A stretch of DNA of 64,000 nucleotides from an uncultured Eubacteriales bacterium (lineage in GTDB: Bacteria > Bacillota > Clostridia > Christensenellales > Aristaeellaceae), in assembly GCA_902764915.1 (NCBI GenBank), contig CACWXY010000001.1, positions 62,001 through 126,000 of the forward strand, in the 5' to 3' direction. The notes under the pieces were generated by a model. The model saw only the letters and a list, made by a program, of their open reading frames with translations. It was not told the origin of the DNA and did no database searches. The position numbers were made by a program, and so were the translations under genes. Position 1 is the stretch's first letter; each line of letters opens with the position of its first letter. This document shows, piece after piece, positions 1 to 7,617 of this stretch.

Positions 1-361
1 GAAACGGCAGCAGAATCAGCGCAACCGGATTGAGATGCTTGCGCATATGAAGATACAGAAGACTCCATCCCAGTGACATCAGCACATAAAAGTACAGCCG
101 GTAAGCCATAATATTGACCGGATGGGTCAATCCCATGACTGCTGCAATATAGTATGAGAAAGGCATGTGCTGGGAAATGTTCACCTTATAGACGTCTCCA
201 CCTCTGGCGATCTCGTCGCCGACGGAAAACACGTCTGTTTCATCTACAAACGGTTCCGAAGGAAGAAAGGTGAGATAGGCCGTAAGCAGACTGATAAACA
301 GAAGTACAGCCACCACATAGGGTACCCACCGGGGAACCCGGGTATTTCTCTGGTAAATCAA
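1..361 (-). CDS. GT-C family membrane glycosyltransferase, N-terminal part (cut by window edge)
   Basis: Reading the minus strand from a TTG codon at 361 gives an open frame to the window edge, with no stop. The N-terminus has a membrane segment (roughly residues 12-30), then an extracytoplasmic loop containing an acidic DE pair (FVDETDVFS) and then further hydrophobic helices. This is the arrangement of GT-C polyprenyl-phosphate-sugar dependent glycosyltransferases, whose first outer loop carries the catalytic acidic residues. The TTG start overlaps the licD stop codon by two bases and has a GGAGG about 10 nt upstream, which supports translational coupling. Only about 120 residues are visible, so the exact family and sugar are unknown. 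Its position suggests a role in making the surface glycan that LicD decorates. Confidence 0.6.
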   Translation of the reverse strand, partial: MIYQRNTRVPRWVPYVVAVLLFISLLTAYLTFLPSEPFVDETDVFSVGDEIARGGDVYKVNISQHMPFSYYIAAVMGLTHPVNIMAYRLYFYVLMSLGWSLLYLHMRKHLNPVALILLPF

Positions 362-1191
362 GTGTTCCCATCCTCCACTATTGTCATCACATGCTGCGGC
401 ACGCGCTTGTCCTCCGGGGGCAATTGCATGAAATCACCGTACTGCATGGTCAGTATTGCCTCCGTGTCAAAGGGCACAGGAAACGGAATGCCCCGCAGAC
501 ATTCCTCTCTTTTGCCCGCAAACCATTCTTCCCGATAGAGGAAGCCCCACAGTCCCGGCTCAATCATGTCATTGGACAGATAATAGGCACCGTTGCCTTC
601 ATCCCGGCACTTCTGTGCATTCTCATACCAGCGGGCAATGGTCTGCATGGAAACGCATTTTCCCACCGCAGCGCCGAGGAATGCAGCTGCCTTATAGATA
701 CCCCTGTACTGGGCATAGTGAATCGTCTTTCTGTGACCCATGGCCATAAGATAGATCAGGCGCATCCGCAGTGTATGCCGTCCAAATGCCTTCGGCCGAT
801 GATCCAGAATAAACAGATCCAATGTGGGATGATTATATCTGCGGCCATAAAAATCGTCATCCCCGAAGGCTGTCGTCGCATACGTCACTGAGATATTGGC
901 AATCTTGGGAATAAAGTCAAAAAATTCCGAAAATGTCGTAAAGTCAAGAAAGCGGAACTTTTCTCCCAGTGCCTGCGGGCAGACCCTGACAAAGCGCTCA
1001 TAATCTTCCCGGAACAGGAGCACATCCACATCATCGTCCCAGGGAATCAGGTCCCCCCCGCGCAGTGTACCAATGAGCGCACCACCCAGAAGATAATACG
1101 GAATACCATGCTTTCTGCATACCCGATCCATTTCCAGAAGCAGTTCCATGTTCGCCTCATGAATGCGAGACATGGTTTCTTTCAGTGTCAT
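358..1191 (-). CDS. licD: LicD family phosphotransferase
   Basis: LicD-family proteins transfer a phospho-alcohol such as phosphocholine from a CDP-activated donor to a surface glycan. The sequence shows the LicD core: YYLLGGALIGTLRGGDLIPWDDDVDVLL, with the G-[GS]-x-L-G-x-x-R-...-W-D-D-D motif of this nucleotidyltransferase-fold family, followed by a Y-E-R-F segment. The chosen start (MTLKET) forms an ATGA overlap with the flippase stop; the open frame extends upstream but that part lies inside the flippase gene. The length of about 277 residues is normal. Upstream genes supply transport, a kinase and cytidylyltransferases for the donor. The acceptor and the exact alcohol are inferred, not shown. 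Confidence 0.88.
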   Translation of the reverse strand: MTLKETMSRIHEANMELLLEMDRVCRKHGIPYYLLGGALIGTLRGGDLIPWDDDVDVLLFREDYERFVRVCPQALGEKFRFLDFTTFSEFFDFIPKIANISVTYATTAFGDDDFYGRRYNHPTLDLFILDHRPKAFGRHTLRMRLIYLMAMGHRKTIHYAQYRGIYKAAAFLGAAVGKCVSMQTIARWYENAQKCRDEGNGAYYLSNDMIEPGLWGFLYREEWFAGKREECLRGIPFPVPFDTEAILTMQYGDFMQLPPEDKRVPQHVMTIVEDGNT

Positions 1192-2402
1192 GTTTCCTTT
1201 TCCTTTCCGGCATCCCGCCACCCCAGATACAGCGAATAGAGGAGATAGACGGCATTGGCGCTGAGAAGCCCCCAGGCGAAGCCCGCAAAGCCAAAGCGCA
1301 TGGTCAGCGGAATGCACAAAATCAGATAAACAGCACCATATCCCAGATTCACATATACCTGATAGGACATGGGCGAGAAACGCAGAAGCACAACGGTAAT
1401 GGAGGATGCCACAAAGAAGAGTACCTGGCTGAGACTGGCCACAAGGAACCAGGGTCTCTCCAGAAGATAATTATTCGGGTACAGAAGCTTTACATAGATA
1501 TGCGAGCCCACAGTCGTGCCCAGCGTAGCCACAGCTGTCAAGCCCAGGGCAGCAAGCGTCGTCAGCTTCATGATCTTCCGGTTCAGTTTCCCGTCAAAGC
1601 GAGCCAGGTATCCGATCATAACCCCATTGAGGGGCGTTGACAGCAGTGCCATCAGTTTTCCCACCGATGATGCCTGATAGTACAGCGTCACATTCGTGCC
1701 GTCCAGCAGTGTATTAAGCAGGATCCGGTCTCCATTGAACAGTGCGTTATTGAGAAGGAATGTGCCAAAAAGCGTCAGATATGCCATAAACAGCTTCCGG
1801 TCCGTCTGAGCCTCCGCCTCTGCGGGACGTTCCCGGCGCAGCACCCGTCCCCTGCAAAGCACCATGACAACCCCTGCCATGTCCCCGGGAAGAAGGGCCA
1901 GCGGCCACAGTCCTGTCAGCCGAAACAGAAAGGATCCCAGAAGATAGCCCAGGGCAATGATGATATAGTAGACGAAAAACGCCCTGTAGTGAAGGGTCAG
2001 CTTGAATTCCACGTCTGCATAATAGCGCACAATTGTGAAAAGACACAGAAGCACAAACAGTATCACCGTTGCGGGATCCTTCGGCGCGCCGGACAGGAGC
2101 AGGCTGCCCCATGCCCAGGGAACTCCCGCAAGACACGCTGCTGCCAGAATCAGAAGATACCCATTGTTGCCCGGATCGCCGGTCTGCGCATAGCGCATCC
2201 GCAGATAGTTGCATGCGGTACCGGCTGAAATGGCAAAGATATTCATATACGCAATCGCAGCCAGTACGGTTCCGTTGATTTCATTTCCCAGAACACTGTT
2301 CCAGAATTTATAGACCACGAACTGCAGAACCATGTTCATGATCACAAGTCCCGCGATGCTCCACAGAGAATCGGTAAGGACCGACTTCAGCTTTTCTTTC
2401 AT
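1188..2402 (-). CDS. Wzx-type oligosaccharide flippase (MOP superfamily)
   Basis: A 404-residue protein made almost entirely of hydrophobic helices (about 12), with the short charged loops typical of polysaccharide/lipid-linked oligosaccharide flippases. It would move undecaprenyl-linked glycan units across the membrane. No specific motif separates the Wzx, MVF and MATE branches by eye, so the class call rests on membrane topology, length and neighbours (LicD and a GT-C enzyme). It is the first gene of a three-gene unit (flippase, licD, glycosyltransferase), each overlapping the next, with its own promoter at 2456-2484. Confidence 0.72.
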   Translation of the reverse strand: MKEKLKSVLTDSLWSIAGLVIMNMVLQFVVYKFWNSVLGNEINGTVLAAIAYMNIFAISAGTACNYLRMRYAQTGDPGNNGYLLILAAACLAGVPWAWGSLLLSGAPKDPATVILFVLLCLFTIVRYYADVEFKLTLHYRAFFVYYIIIALGYLLGSFLFRLTGLWPLALLPGDMAGVVMVLCRGRVLRRERPAEAEAQTDRKLFMAYLTLFGTFLLNNALFNGDRILLNTLLDGTNVTLYYQASSVGKLMALLSTPLNGVMIGYLARFDGKLNRKIMKLTTLAALGLTAVATLGTTVGSHIYVKLLYPNNYLLERPWFLVASLSQVLFFVASSITVVLLRFSPMSYQVYVNLGYGAVYLILCIPLTMRFGFAGFAWGLLSANAVYLLYSLYLGWRDAGKEKET

Positions 2403-2455
2403 AGTACTCTCATTTCCCGTTATCTTCCCTGTGCAGGCGCATAGAGAATCAATTT

Positions 2456-2484
2456 AGTGTACACGTTCCGAAAAGCCCTGTCAA
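2456..2484 (-). promoter_or_regulatory. Predicted sigma-A promoter of the flippase-licD unit
   Basis: The minus strand reads TTGACA, a 17-base spacer, then TACACT, about 55 bases before the flippase start. The -35 box is a perfect match. Confidence 0.7.
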
Positions 2485-2527
2485 AAATATGTCTAAGACG
2501 TTACCGTTGTGCCTTCTGATTTGTCTG

Positions 2528-2598
2528 CCACGTCGAAAAAAGCACCCGATCCCTTCAGGAGAGCCCTTCGCTCTCCCACAGGAACCGGATGCTTTCTT
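2528..2598 (-). terminator. Rho-independent terminator after the GH31 gene
   Basis: On the minus strand a long two-tiered hairpin (outer arms AAGCATCCGG and TCGGGTGCTT, inner arms GGGAGAGC and GGCTCTCC around a short GAAG loop) runs into TTTTTT. It lies about 300 bases beyond the GH31 stop and just before the flippase promoter. Confidence 0.75.
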
Positions 2599-2599
2599 G

Positions 2600-2901
2600 C
2601 ATTCCTTCACGCGTCCAGCCGAGCATTCATATGGTACATAGCTGCTCTCCCATGCCCTCGTATCAGCTTGGAAGACAGCCTTTTCAAAAGACATGCGATC
2701 TGAAATGTCATATCTGTTTGCATCATCCGGACGCCAAAGAAAAGACCGTGGCGCCGTGCATGAGCCCTGTTTCTTTCAGATCATCCGAATCTTTCCCAGC
2801 ATTTCCTGCGCCTCCCCTGCAGCTGACTCCAGTCGGCCCGGTCAGACCACCATCCGCAGATCAATTCGGATGCTGGTCCTGGAGCAGGGCGGCTCATCCC
2901 A
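2600..2901. other. Intergenic stretch without recognisable gene
   Basis: Between the GH31 stop and its terminator lie about 300 bases. Open frames here are short, on both strands, lack ribosome binding sites and resemble no family I know. It is probably the 3-prime untranslated region of the glucosidase transcript. Confidence 0.5.
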
Positions 2902-5205
2902 TCATGGTTCGTCCTGTGCAAAGATGGTCTCTCTGAGACAATCCGCCATGCCAGGCGTTGTGCACAGTGACTGCAGGGTTCCCAGAAGTGATGGGCTGCG
3001 CCGGGCATGGCGCAGTGCATCCCACACAAGATGCTTTTCATCATTGGAAGACTGTGTCATCTGCAGCCGTTCCCTTGTCCGCTCAAGCCAGCGATCCTGT
3101 GCAAGACTTGCCGTCTTCATCGTCACCTGGACGCGTGGCTGCAGCCTATGGGTCTCAAGTGTAAAGCAGAGTGCATTGCGCGATTGATCATACATCGTAT
3201 CCATGAGCTGTTCCCCACAGTATACGACCGTATTCTCCCAGCCGATACACTCGACGTGCCAGGTCCGCACTTCGGGAAGATCATCTGTGTTGCCTTCCGT
3301 TTCCAGGGAAAGCATTCCTTTTTCCCAGTCCAGCCTGATCCATGTTCTCACGGAAGTCCCTTCCAGGCTCTCTCCGTCATCTTCATACATCGTATAGGTA
3401 TGATTGGCGCCTGCATACACGCGCAGTGTCATTTCCGCAGGGTTTTCATCCGCGCGCAGGGTATTGCTCATGGGAATAATTGCGCCAGCAGAAGCCAGAA
3501 CCGGGTAGCCATCCAGCGGACGAAACAGTGTCAGCCATCGATTCCCTGTATAGATTGTCCCCTGGAAAAAGTCAAACCAATATCCTTCCGGCAGCCAGGC
3601 CTCCACAGACGCGAGTGCCAGCGTAGGGTCGCATGGTTTCACGATAGGACAGACCATAAGTGACGGACCAAAGAAGAACTGATTGGGTACCCTATACGCT
3701 TCCTGAGATTCCGGATAGGCGTAATACATGGGCTGTACCAGCGCTTCCCCTTCGCGGTGTGTGCGCTCAGCGGCGGTATACAGATACGGAATCAGCCGAT
3801 GGCGCAGCCGCAGAAGGTCCGTCATAATCCGTTCTGTCTCCCGTCCAAAAGTCCATGGTTCCTTGCTCATAAATTCCGACTTGGTGGAGTGCAGACGCAG
3901 GATCGGAGAAAAAACGCCATACTGCAGCCAGCGCACAGACAATTCATCACTGCGGATACCGCGCATATGTCCGCCGATATCATGGCTCCACCATGGATAG
4001 CCAATATTGGAAGCCATAGCCGTAAACTGGGGCTGGAAGGCAAGGGATGCCCACGTGGTCACGGTATCTCCCGAAAAGCCCACCGGGCACCTGTGGCTGC
4101 CAGGGCCTGCATACCGGGACAGAATCAGACCGCGTTTTCCCTTCCTTGCACTGTCTTTATAGTGTGCTTCGTTGAGAATCCACAATGGATCCAGCCCTTC
4201 CATGCGGCAGGTGCCGCCCTGCTGCCAGTCGATCCACCAGAAATCAACACCATCCTCTTCCATGGGATGATGCAGGATCGAAAAATAGGCCTGCATATAT
4301 CTGTCATCTGTCGGATCGAAATCCACGGTCTGTTTCGTATCCGGATCCTGTCCCAGAAAGCGGCATACGGCTTCATATGCATCCTCATGCGCCGCAACGC
4401 CTTCCGCGGGATGAAGATTCAAGGTTGTCTTCAAGCCTCTTTCATGCAGCGAATGCAGAAAACGTCTGGGATTTGGAAACAGCGCTCTGTTCCAGGTATA
4501 TCCGGTCCATCCGCTGGTATACGGATTCTCCGTCACATGCCAGTCCATATCAATAACCGATACCGCCAGAGGAATCCCTACTTCTTCAAAACGGTCCATA
4601 AGCTGCAGATAGCTCTCCTCCGAATACTCGTGATACCGGCTCCACCAGTTTCCCAGCGCAAAGCGCGGAAGCATGGGCACGCTTCCTGTCAGACGATAAA
4701 AGTCTCGCAGACAGGCGCGGTAATCATGCCCATACCCAAAGAAATACAGATCCGTCTCCATAACCGAGCGCGGAAGAAACCGGCCATCTTCCAGAAGCAG
4801 AACCGAAGCGCTGTCATCGATCACAGAAAAGCCCTGCCGAGAGATCACTGCCTGATCCACAGAAATCTGCCCGTCGACACCATCCAGCGTACGGGCTGTT
4901 CCCCCGAGGGTGCGCAGCGGATCCCCGTAATGCCACACGCTGTGATGGGAATGCTGCCCCTTGAGCGTTATGGAAAGCCCCGATGAAGAAAACGCCTTTT
5001 CATTGTAAACTATATGCAGATGCGCCGTGTCCACCTCGATCCGATCTCCGTTTCTTCGCTGGGACACCTCCACATCCGGAAAACGCCGGACCCGCGCAAA
5101 CGTTGTACCTCTGTCTTCGAAAACGCCCTCTGCCTGATACTCCAGCCGAAGCAGACGCGATGTCAGAAAACTGATCCGATATTCTTTTCCGGAGATTACC
5201 GTCAC
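2902..5205 (-). CDS. Glycoside hydrolase family 31 (alpha-glucosidase/alpha-xylosidase type)
   Basis: The enzyme is predicted to hydrolyse terminal alpha-linked glucose or xylose from oligosaccharides. It has the GH31 layout: N-terminal beta-sandwich (to about residue 180), a TIM barrel, then C-terminal beta domains. The nucleophile motif reads DFWWIDWQQGG with Asp326, and the acid/base motif reads GFSGDTVTTW with Asp380. No signal peptide is present, so it is probably cytoplasmic. I prefer the GTG at 5205 because the CGAGGTG ribosome site sits 7-8 nt before it; a GTG at 5214 is also possible. The last ~70 residues (from about 700) extend past the usual sandwich as a charged, helix-like tail. 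It sits alone between two terminators inside the lic region. Substrate is unknown. Confidence 0.88.
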   Translation of the reverse strand: MTVISGKEYRISFLTSRLLRLEYQAEGVFEDRGTTFARVRRFPDVEVSQRRNGDRIEVDTAHLHIVYNEKAFSSSGLSITLKGQHSHHSVWHYGDPLRTLGGTARTLDGVDGQISVDQAVISRQGFSVIDDSASVLLLEDGRFLPRSVMETDLYFFGYGHDYRACLRDFYRLTGSVPMLPRFALGNWWSRYHEYSEESYLQLMDRFEEVGIPLAVSVIDMDWHVTENPYTSGWTGYTWNRALFPNPRRFLHSLHERGLKTTLNLHPAEGVAAHEDAYEAVCRFLGQDPDTKQTVDFDPTDDRYMQAYFSILHHPMEEDGVDFWWIDWQQGGTCRMEGLDPLWILNEAHYKDSARKGKRGLILSRYAGPGSHRCPVGFSGDTVTTWASLAFQPQFTAMASNIGYPWWSHDIGGHMRGIRSDELSVRWLQYGVFSPILRLHSTKSEFMSKEPWTFGRETERIMTDLLRLRHRLIPYLYTAAERTHREGEALVQPMYYAYPESQEAYRVPNQFFFGPSLMVCPIVKPCDPTLALASVEAWLPEGYWFDFFQGTIYTGNRWLTLFRPLDGYPVLASAGAIIPMSNTLRADENPAEMTLRVYAGANHTYTMYEDDGESLEGTSVRTWIRLDWEKGMLSLETEGNTDDLPEVRTWHVECIGWENTVVYCGEQLMDTMYDQSRNALCFTLETHRLQPRVQVTMKTASLAQDRWLERTRERLQMTQSSNDEKHLVWDALRHARRSPSLLGTLQSLCTTPGMADCLRETIFAQDEP

Positions 5206-5282
5206 GACAAACACCTCGTTTCATGGATTTCTTGTGCAAATAGAAAGAGCACATTCGTGCTTGTTTTCCTTCGGCAGTCTGT

Positions 5283-5311
5283 ATTATAGAACACTGTGCC
5301 TGGCTCATCAA
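5283..5311 (-). promoter_or_regulatory. Predicted promoter of the GH31 gene
   Basis: Minus strand TTGATG, 17 bases, TATAAT, about 75 bases before the GH31 start. It lies between the BCCT terminator and the glucosidase, so this gene can be expressed independently. Confidence 0.68.
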
Positions 5312-5336
5312 TCATAACTGTCCATTCCCATTACGT

Positions 5337-5367
5337 AAAAAACCGCTCTGCACACAGAACAGAGCGG
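5337..5367 (-). terminator. Terminator of the choline-activation operon
   Basis: Minus-strand hairpin with arms CCGCTCTG and CAGAGCGG followed by TTTTTT, about 20 bases after the BCCT stop codon. Confidence 0.85.
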
Positions 5368-5385
5368 CTGTAAAAAGGATCTCTT

Positions 5386-6900
5386 TCATTCTCTCAGATA
5401 GGCTTTGGCATCCTTGATAAAGCTGGCAATAATCAGAACAATCACCATGCCGATCGGGAAAGCTGCGATAATGCTTACAGACTGAAGATTGTTCATGCTT
5501 CCTTCGGAAAAGATCAGTGCAATCGGCAGAAGAATCAGCAGAATTGCCCAGAACAGGCGCATTTTCTTGCTGGCCTCCTCCCCTTCCCGGATCTCCCGAT
5601 AACTGTACTGCGAGGCCACCAGGGTTATGGAATCAAAACTCGTGGCATAGAAAGCGATCATGGAAAAAGCCAGGACCAGCAGGAAGAGCTTGGACAGCGG
5701 CAGATGTGACAGGATGGCAATCACGGTGGCGTACAGATCCTGTGTCTGCTCATAGAACGCCACACTGTCAAACTGTCCGAACATCTTCAGACCCAGTCCA
5801 TAGTTGCCCAGAATGATAAACGAAAGGAGCGTCGACGAAAGCCCAAATACATATGTTCCAAGGATCACCTGCTTTACCGTGCGGCCCCTGGAGATGGAAC
5901 CCATAAAAAACGGGGAAGCAACACACCATACCAGCCAGTAAGCCCAATAAAAGATCGTCCAGTTCTGCGGAAACAGGTTCTGCCGAAGGGCATCGGTATA
6001 GGTGCTCAATGTAATGAAATTCTGGGTCATATTCCCCAGTGCCGTAATCCCTGTCTCCACTATATACCTTGTCTTTCCTCCAAAGAAGAACACAAAGAGC
6101 AGCAGGGCGAAGAACAGATACATGCAGGCATTTGCCAGCCAGGATACGCCTTTGAGTCCTTTGAGCACAGCAAAGGTGTAGACCAGACAGATTACCAGCA
6201 GAATGGCAATGGTCAGCATTTTGGAAGCCGATACGCCCAGAAGCGTCGTCAGCGCATTGGAGAGAAGCGGCGTCGCAACAGAAAACGTAGTCGCGGTTCC
6301 GGCAATAAGCGCAACCACCGCCAGCACGTCAATGATCTTGCCAGGCAGTCTGTCCGTCTGTTTTCCCAGAATCGGCCGGCAGGCTTCCGAATACTTCTGT
6401 TTATGAACCCCACGCACATGCAGCATAAAGCCAAAACAGGCAGCCAGGGTTGCATAAAAGCTCCACACAGTCGGGCCCCAGTGGAAAAGCGGAAAAGTGC
6501 TCGCCCAATCCTGAATGGAACCCATCTCCTGCACATGGCTTTCCTGTGCGTAGTAAATCCATTCACACATGGAATAGAACAGTATATCTGCCGCGATCCC
6601 GCAGGTAAAGACCATCGCTCCCCAGCTCCAGAAGCCGTACTGTGGCTTTTCGCCTTTCTTTCCCAGCGTAATCTTGCCGATATCAGAAAAGGCAATCCAG
6701 AGCGATACCAGAAAAATGCCCAGCGCAATCAGCAGATAATAGCTGCCAAAGGCATCCCCAAGAAAGCCGCGGATGGAAGTCAGGGTCTCCGTAGACCGTT
6801 CCGGACTTACCAGGAAAAAAATGCACAGGCTCAGCACCAGAACGAAAGGAATCACTGTCGTAGACGGATCCAGGGTACGCTTCCGATTCTTATCTTGCAT
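5386..6900 (-). CDS. BCCT family transporter (choline/betaine/carnitine)
   Basis: BCCT transporters import quaternary ammonium compounds such as choline, betaine or carnitine, driven by Na+ or H+ or by exchange. This 504-residue protein has about 12 membrane helices and BCCT hallmarks: the GKITLGKKGEKPQYGFWSWGAMVFTCGIAADILFYSMCEW segment around helices 2-3, a WTIFYWAYWLVWCVASPFFMGSISRGRTVKQ stretch around helix 8, and SFDSITLVAS in helix 10. The ATG at 6900 has AAGGAG 8 bases upstream; a GTG three codons earlier lies inside that site. It follows the licC-like gene by 12 bases. With LicA and LicC upstream, choline is the best-supported substrate, which would make it the counterpart of LicB. 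Confidence 0.87.
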   Translation of the reverse strand: MQDKNRKRTLDPSTTVIPFVLVLSLCIFFLVSPERSTETLTSIRGFLGDAFGSYYLLIALGIFLVSLWIAFSDIGKITLGKKGEKPQYGFWSWGAMVFTCGIAADILFYSMCEWIYYAQESHVQEMGSIQDWASTFPLFHWGPTVWSFYATLAACFGFMLHVRGVHKQKYSEACRPILGKQTDRLPGKIIDVLAVVALIAGTATTFSVATPLLSNALTTLLGVSASKMLTIAILLVICLVYTFAVLKGLKGVSWLANACMYLFFALLLFVFFFGGKTRYIVETGITALGNMTQNFITLSTYTDALRQNLFPQNWTIFYWAYWLVWCVASPFFMGSISRGRTVKQVILGTYVFGLSSTLLSFIILGNYGLGLKMFGQFDSVAFYEQTQDLYATVIAILSHLPLSKLFLLVLAFSMIAFYATSFDSITLVASQYSYREIREGEEASKKMRLFWAILLILLPIALIFSEGSMNNLQSVSIIAAFPIGMVIVLIIASFIKDAKAYLRE

Positions 6901-6912
6901 AAATATCACTCC

Positions 6913-7617
6913 TTATCGGTAACTGGGGTCGGCCTGACGAAGCTCTTCCAGACTGTCAATCTCCACTACATCATCCTTCTGCATGGGGAAAACCCCCAGA
7001 TGAAAGCGTTCCGGATAGCAGAACATAGCCACGTCATCCCAGTAAAGATTCGTTTTCTTCTCTTCTCTGTAGACTTTCTGCAGGCACTCTTTCAGCGCTG
7101 CCCCATCCTTTTCTGACCATCGGGACACCGAATAGAGCTGCCAGCCTCTTTCCCCACCTGTGCGGGAACACTTCGTTACCCATCCATCCTCATCCGTCTG
7201 CATCAGCCATTCCGTTGTTGCATCCTCGGTCCATACTGCCTGATACCCGCTTCTTTCAAAGAAACGCCCGCATACGGCGGGATTCCGGATTATCTGATCT
7301 CCATCGAGAATCATGCAGTCTGAAAGATAATCCCTGGCTGCATAAAGCGAAGAAATATTGTTGCAGCAATCATAGTCCGGGTTTTCAATCAGATGAAGCC
7401 CCGGATACTGTACAGGAAGCGTCAGAAAAGCTTCCTGCAGGTATCCGACCACTACATATATTTCCCGAATTTCATTTTCATGCAGTGCACGAATGACCGA
7501 ATCAATCATGCGTATGCCCTGAACACGGATCAGTGGTTTGGGCGTCCTATCTGTCAGAGGACGGAGGCGTTCCCCGCGTCCCGCTGCCATGATAATGGCA
7601 CGTTTTATTTCATGCAT
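6913..7617 (-). CDS. licC: LicC-like nucleotidyltransferase (choline-phosphate cytidylyltransferase)
   Basis: The protein has the sugar-nucleotidyltransferase fold with the N-terminal signature AAGRGERLRPLTDRTPKPLIRVQG, used to bind the NTP, and a later DGDQII metal site. At 234 residues it matches the length of LicC, which makes CDP-choline from CTP and phosphocholine. It overlaps the end of the three-domain fusion gene by 8 bases and precedes the BCCT transporter, so the three genes are one operon. The fusion protein upstream has a second domain of the same fold; which of them uses choline phosphate cannot be told from sequence. Confidence 0.83.
   Translation of the reverse strand: MHEIKRAIIMAAGRGERLRPLTDRTPKPLIRVQGIRMIDSVIRALHENEIREIYVVVGYLQEAFLTLPVQYPGLHLIENPDYDCCNNISSLYAARDYLSDCMILDGDQIIRNPAVCGRFFERSGYQAVWTEDATTEWLMQTDEDGWVTKCSRTGGERGWQLYSVSRWSEKDGAALKECLQKVYREEKKTNLYWDDVAMFCYPERFHLGVFPMQKDDVVEIDSLEELRQADPSYR

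Noticed and set aside
3757-4986. 409-codon plus-strand open frame opposite the GH31 gene
   Set aside because: The minus strand carries both GH31 catalytic motifs; the plus frame is low-complexity-like and unsupported.
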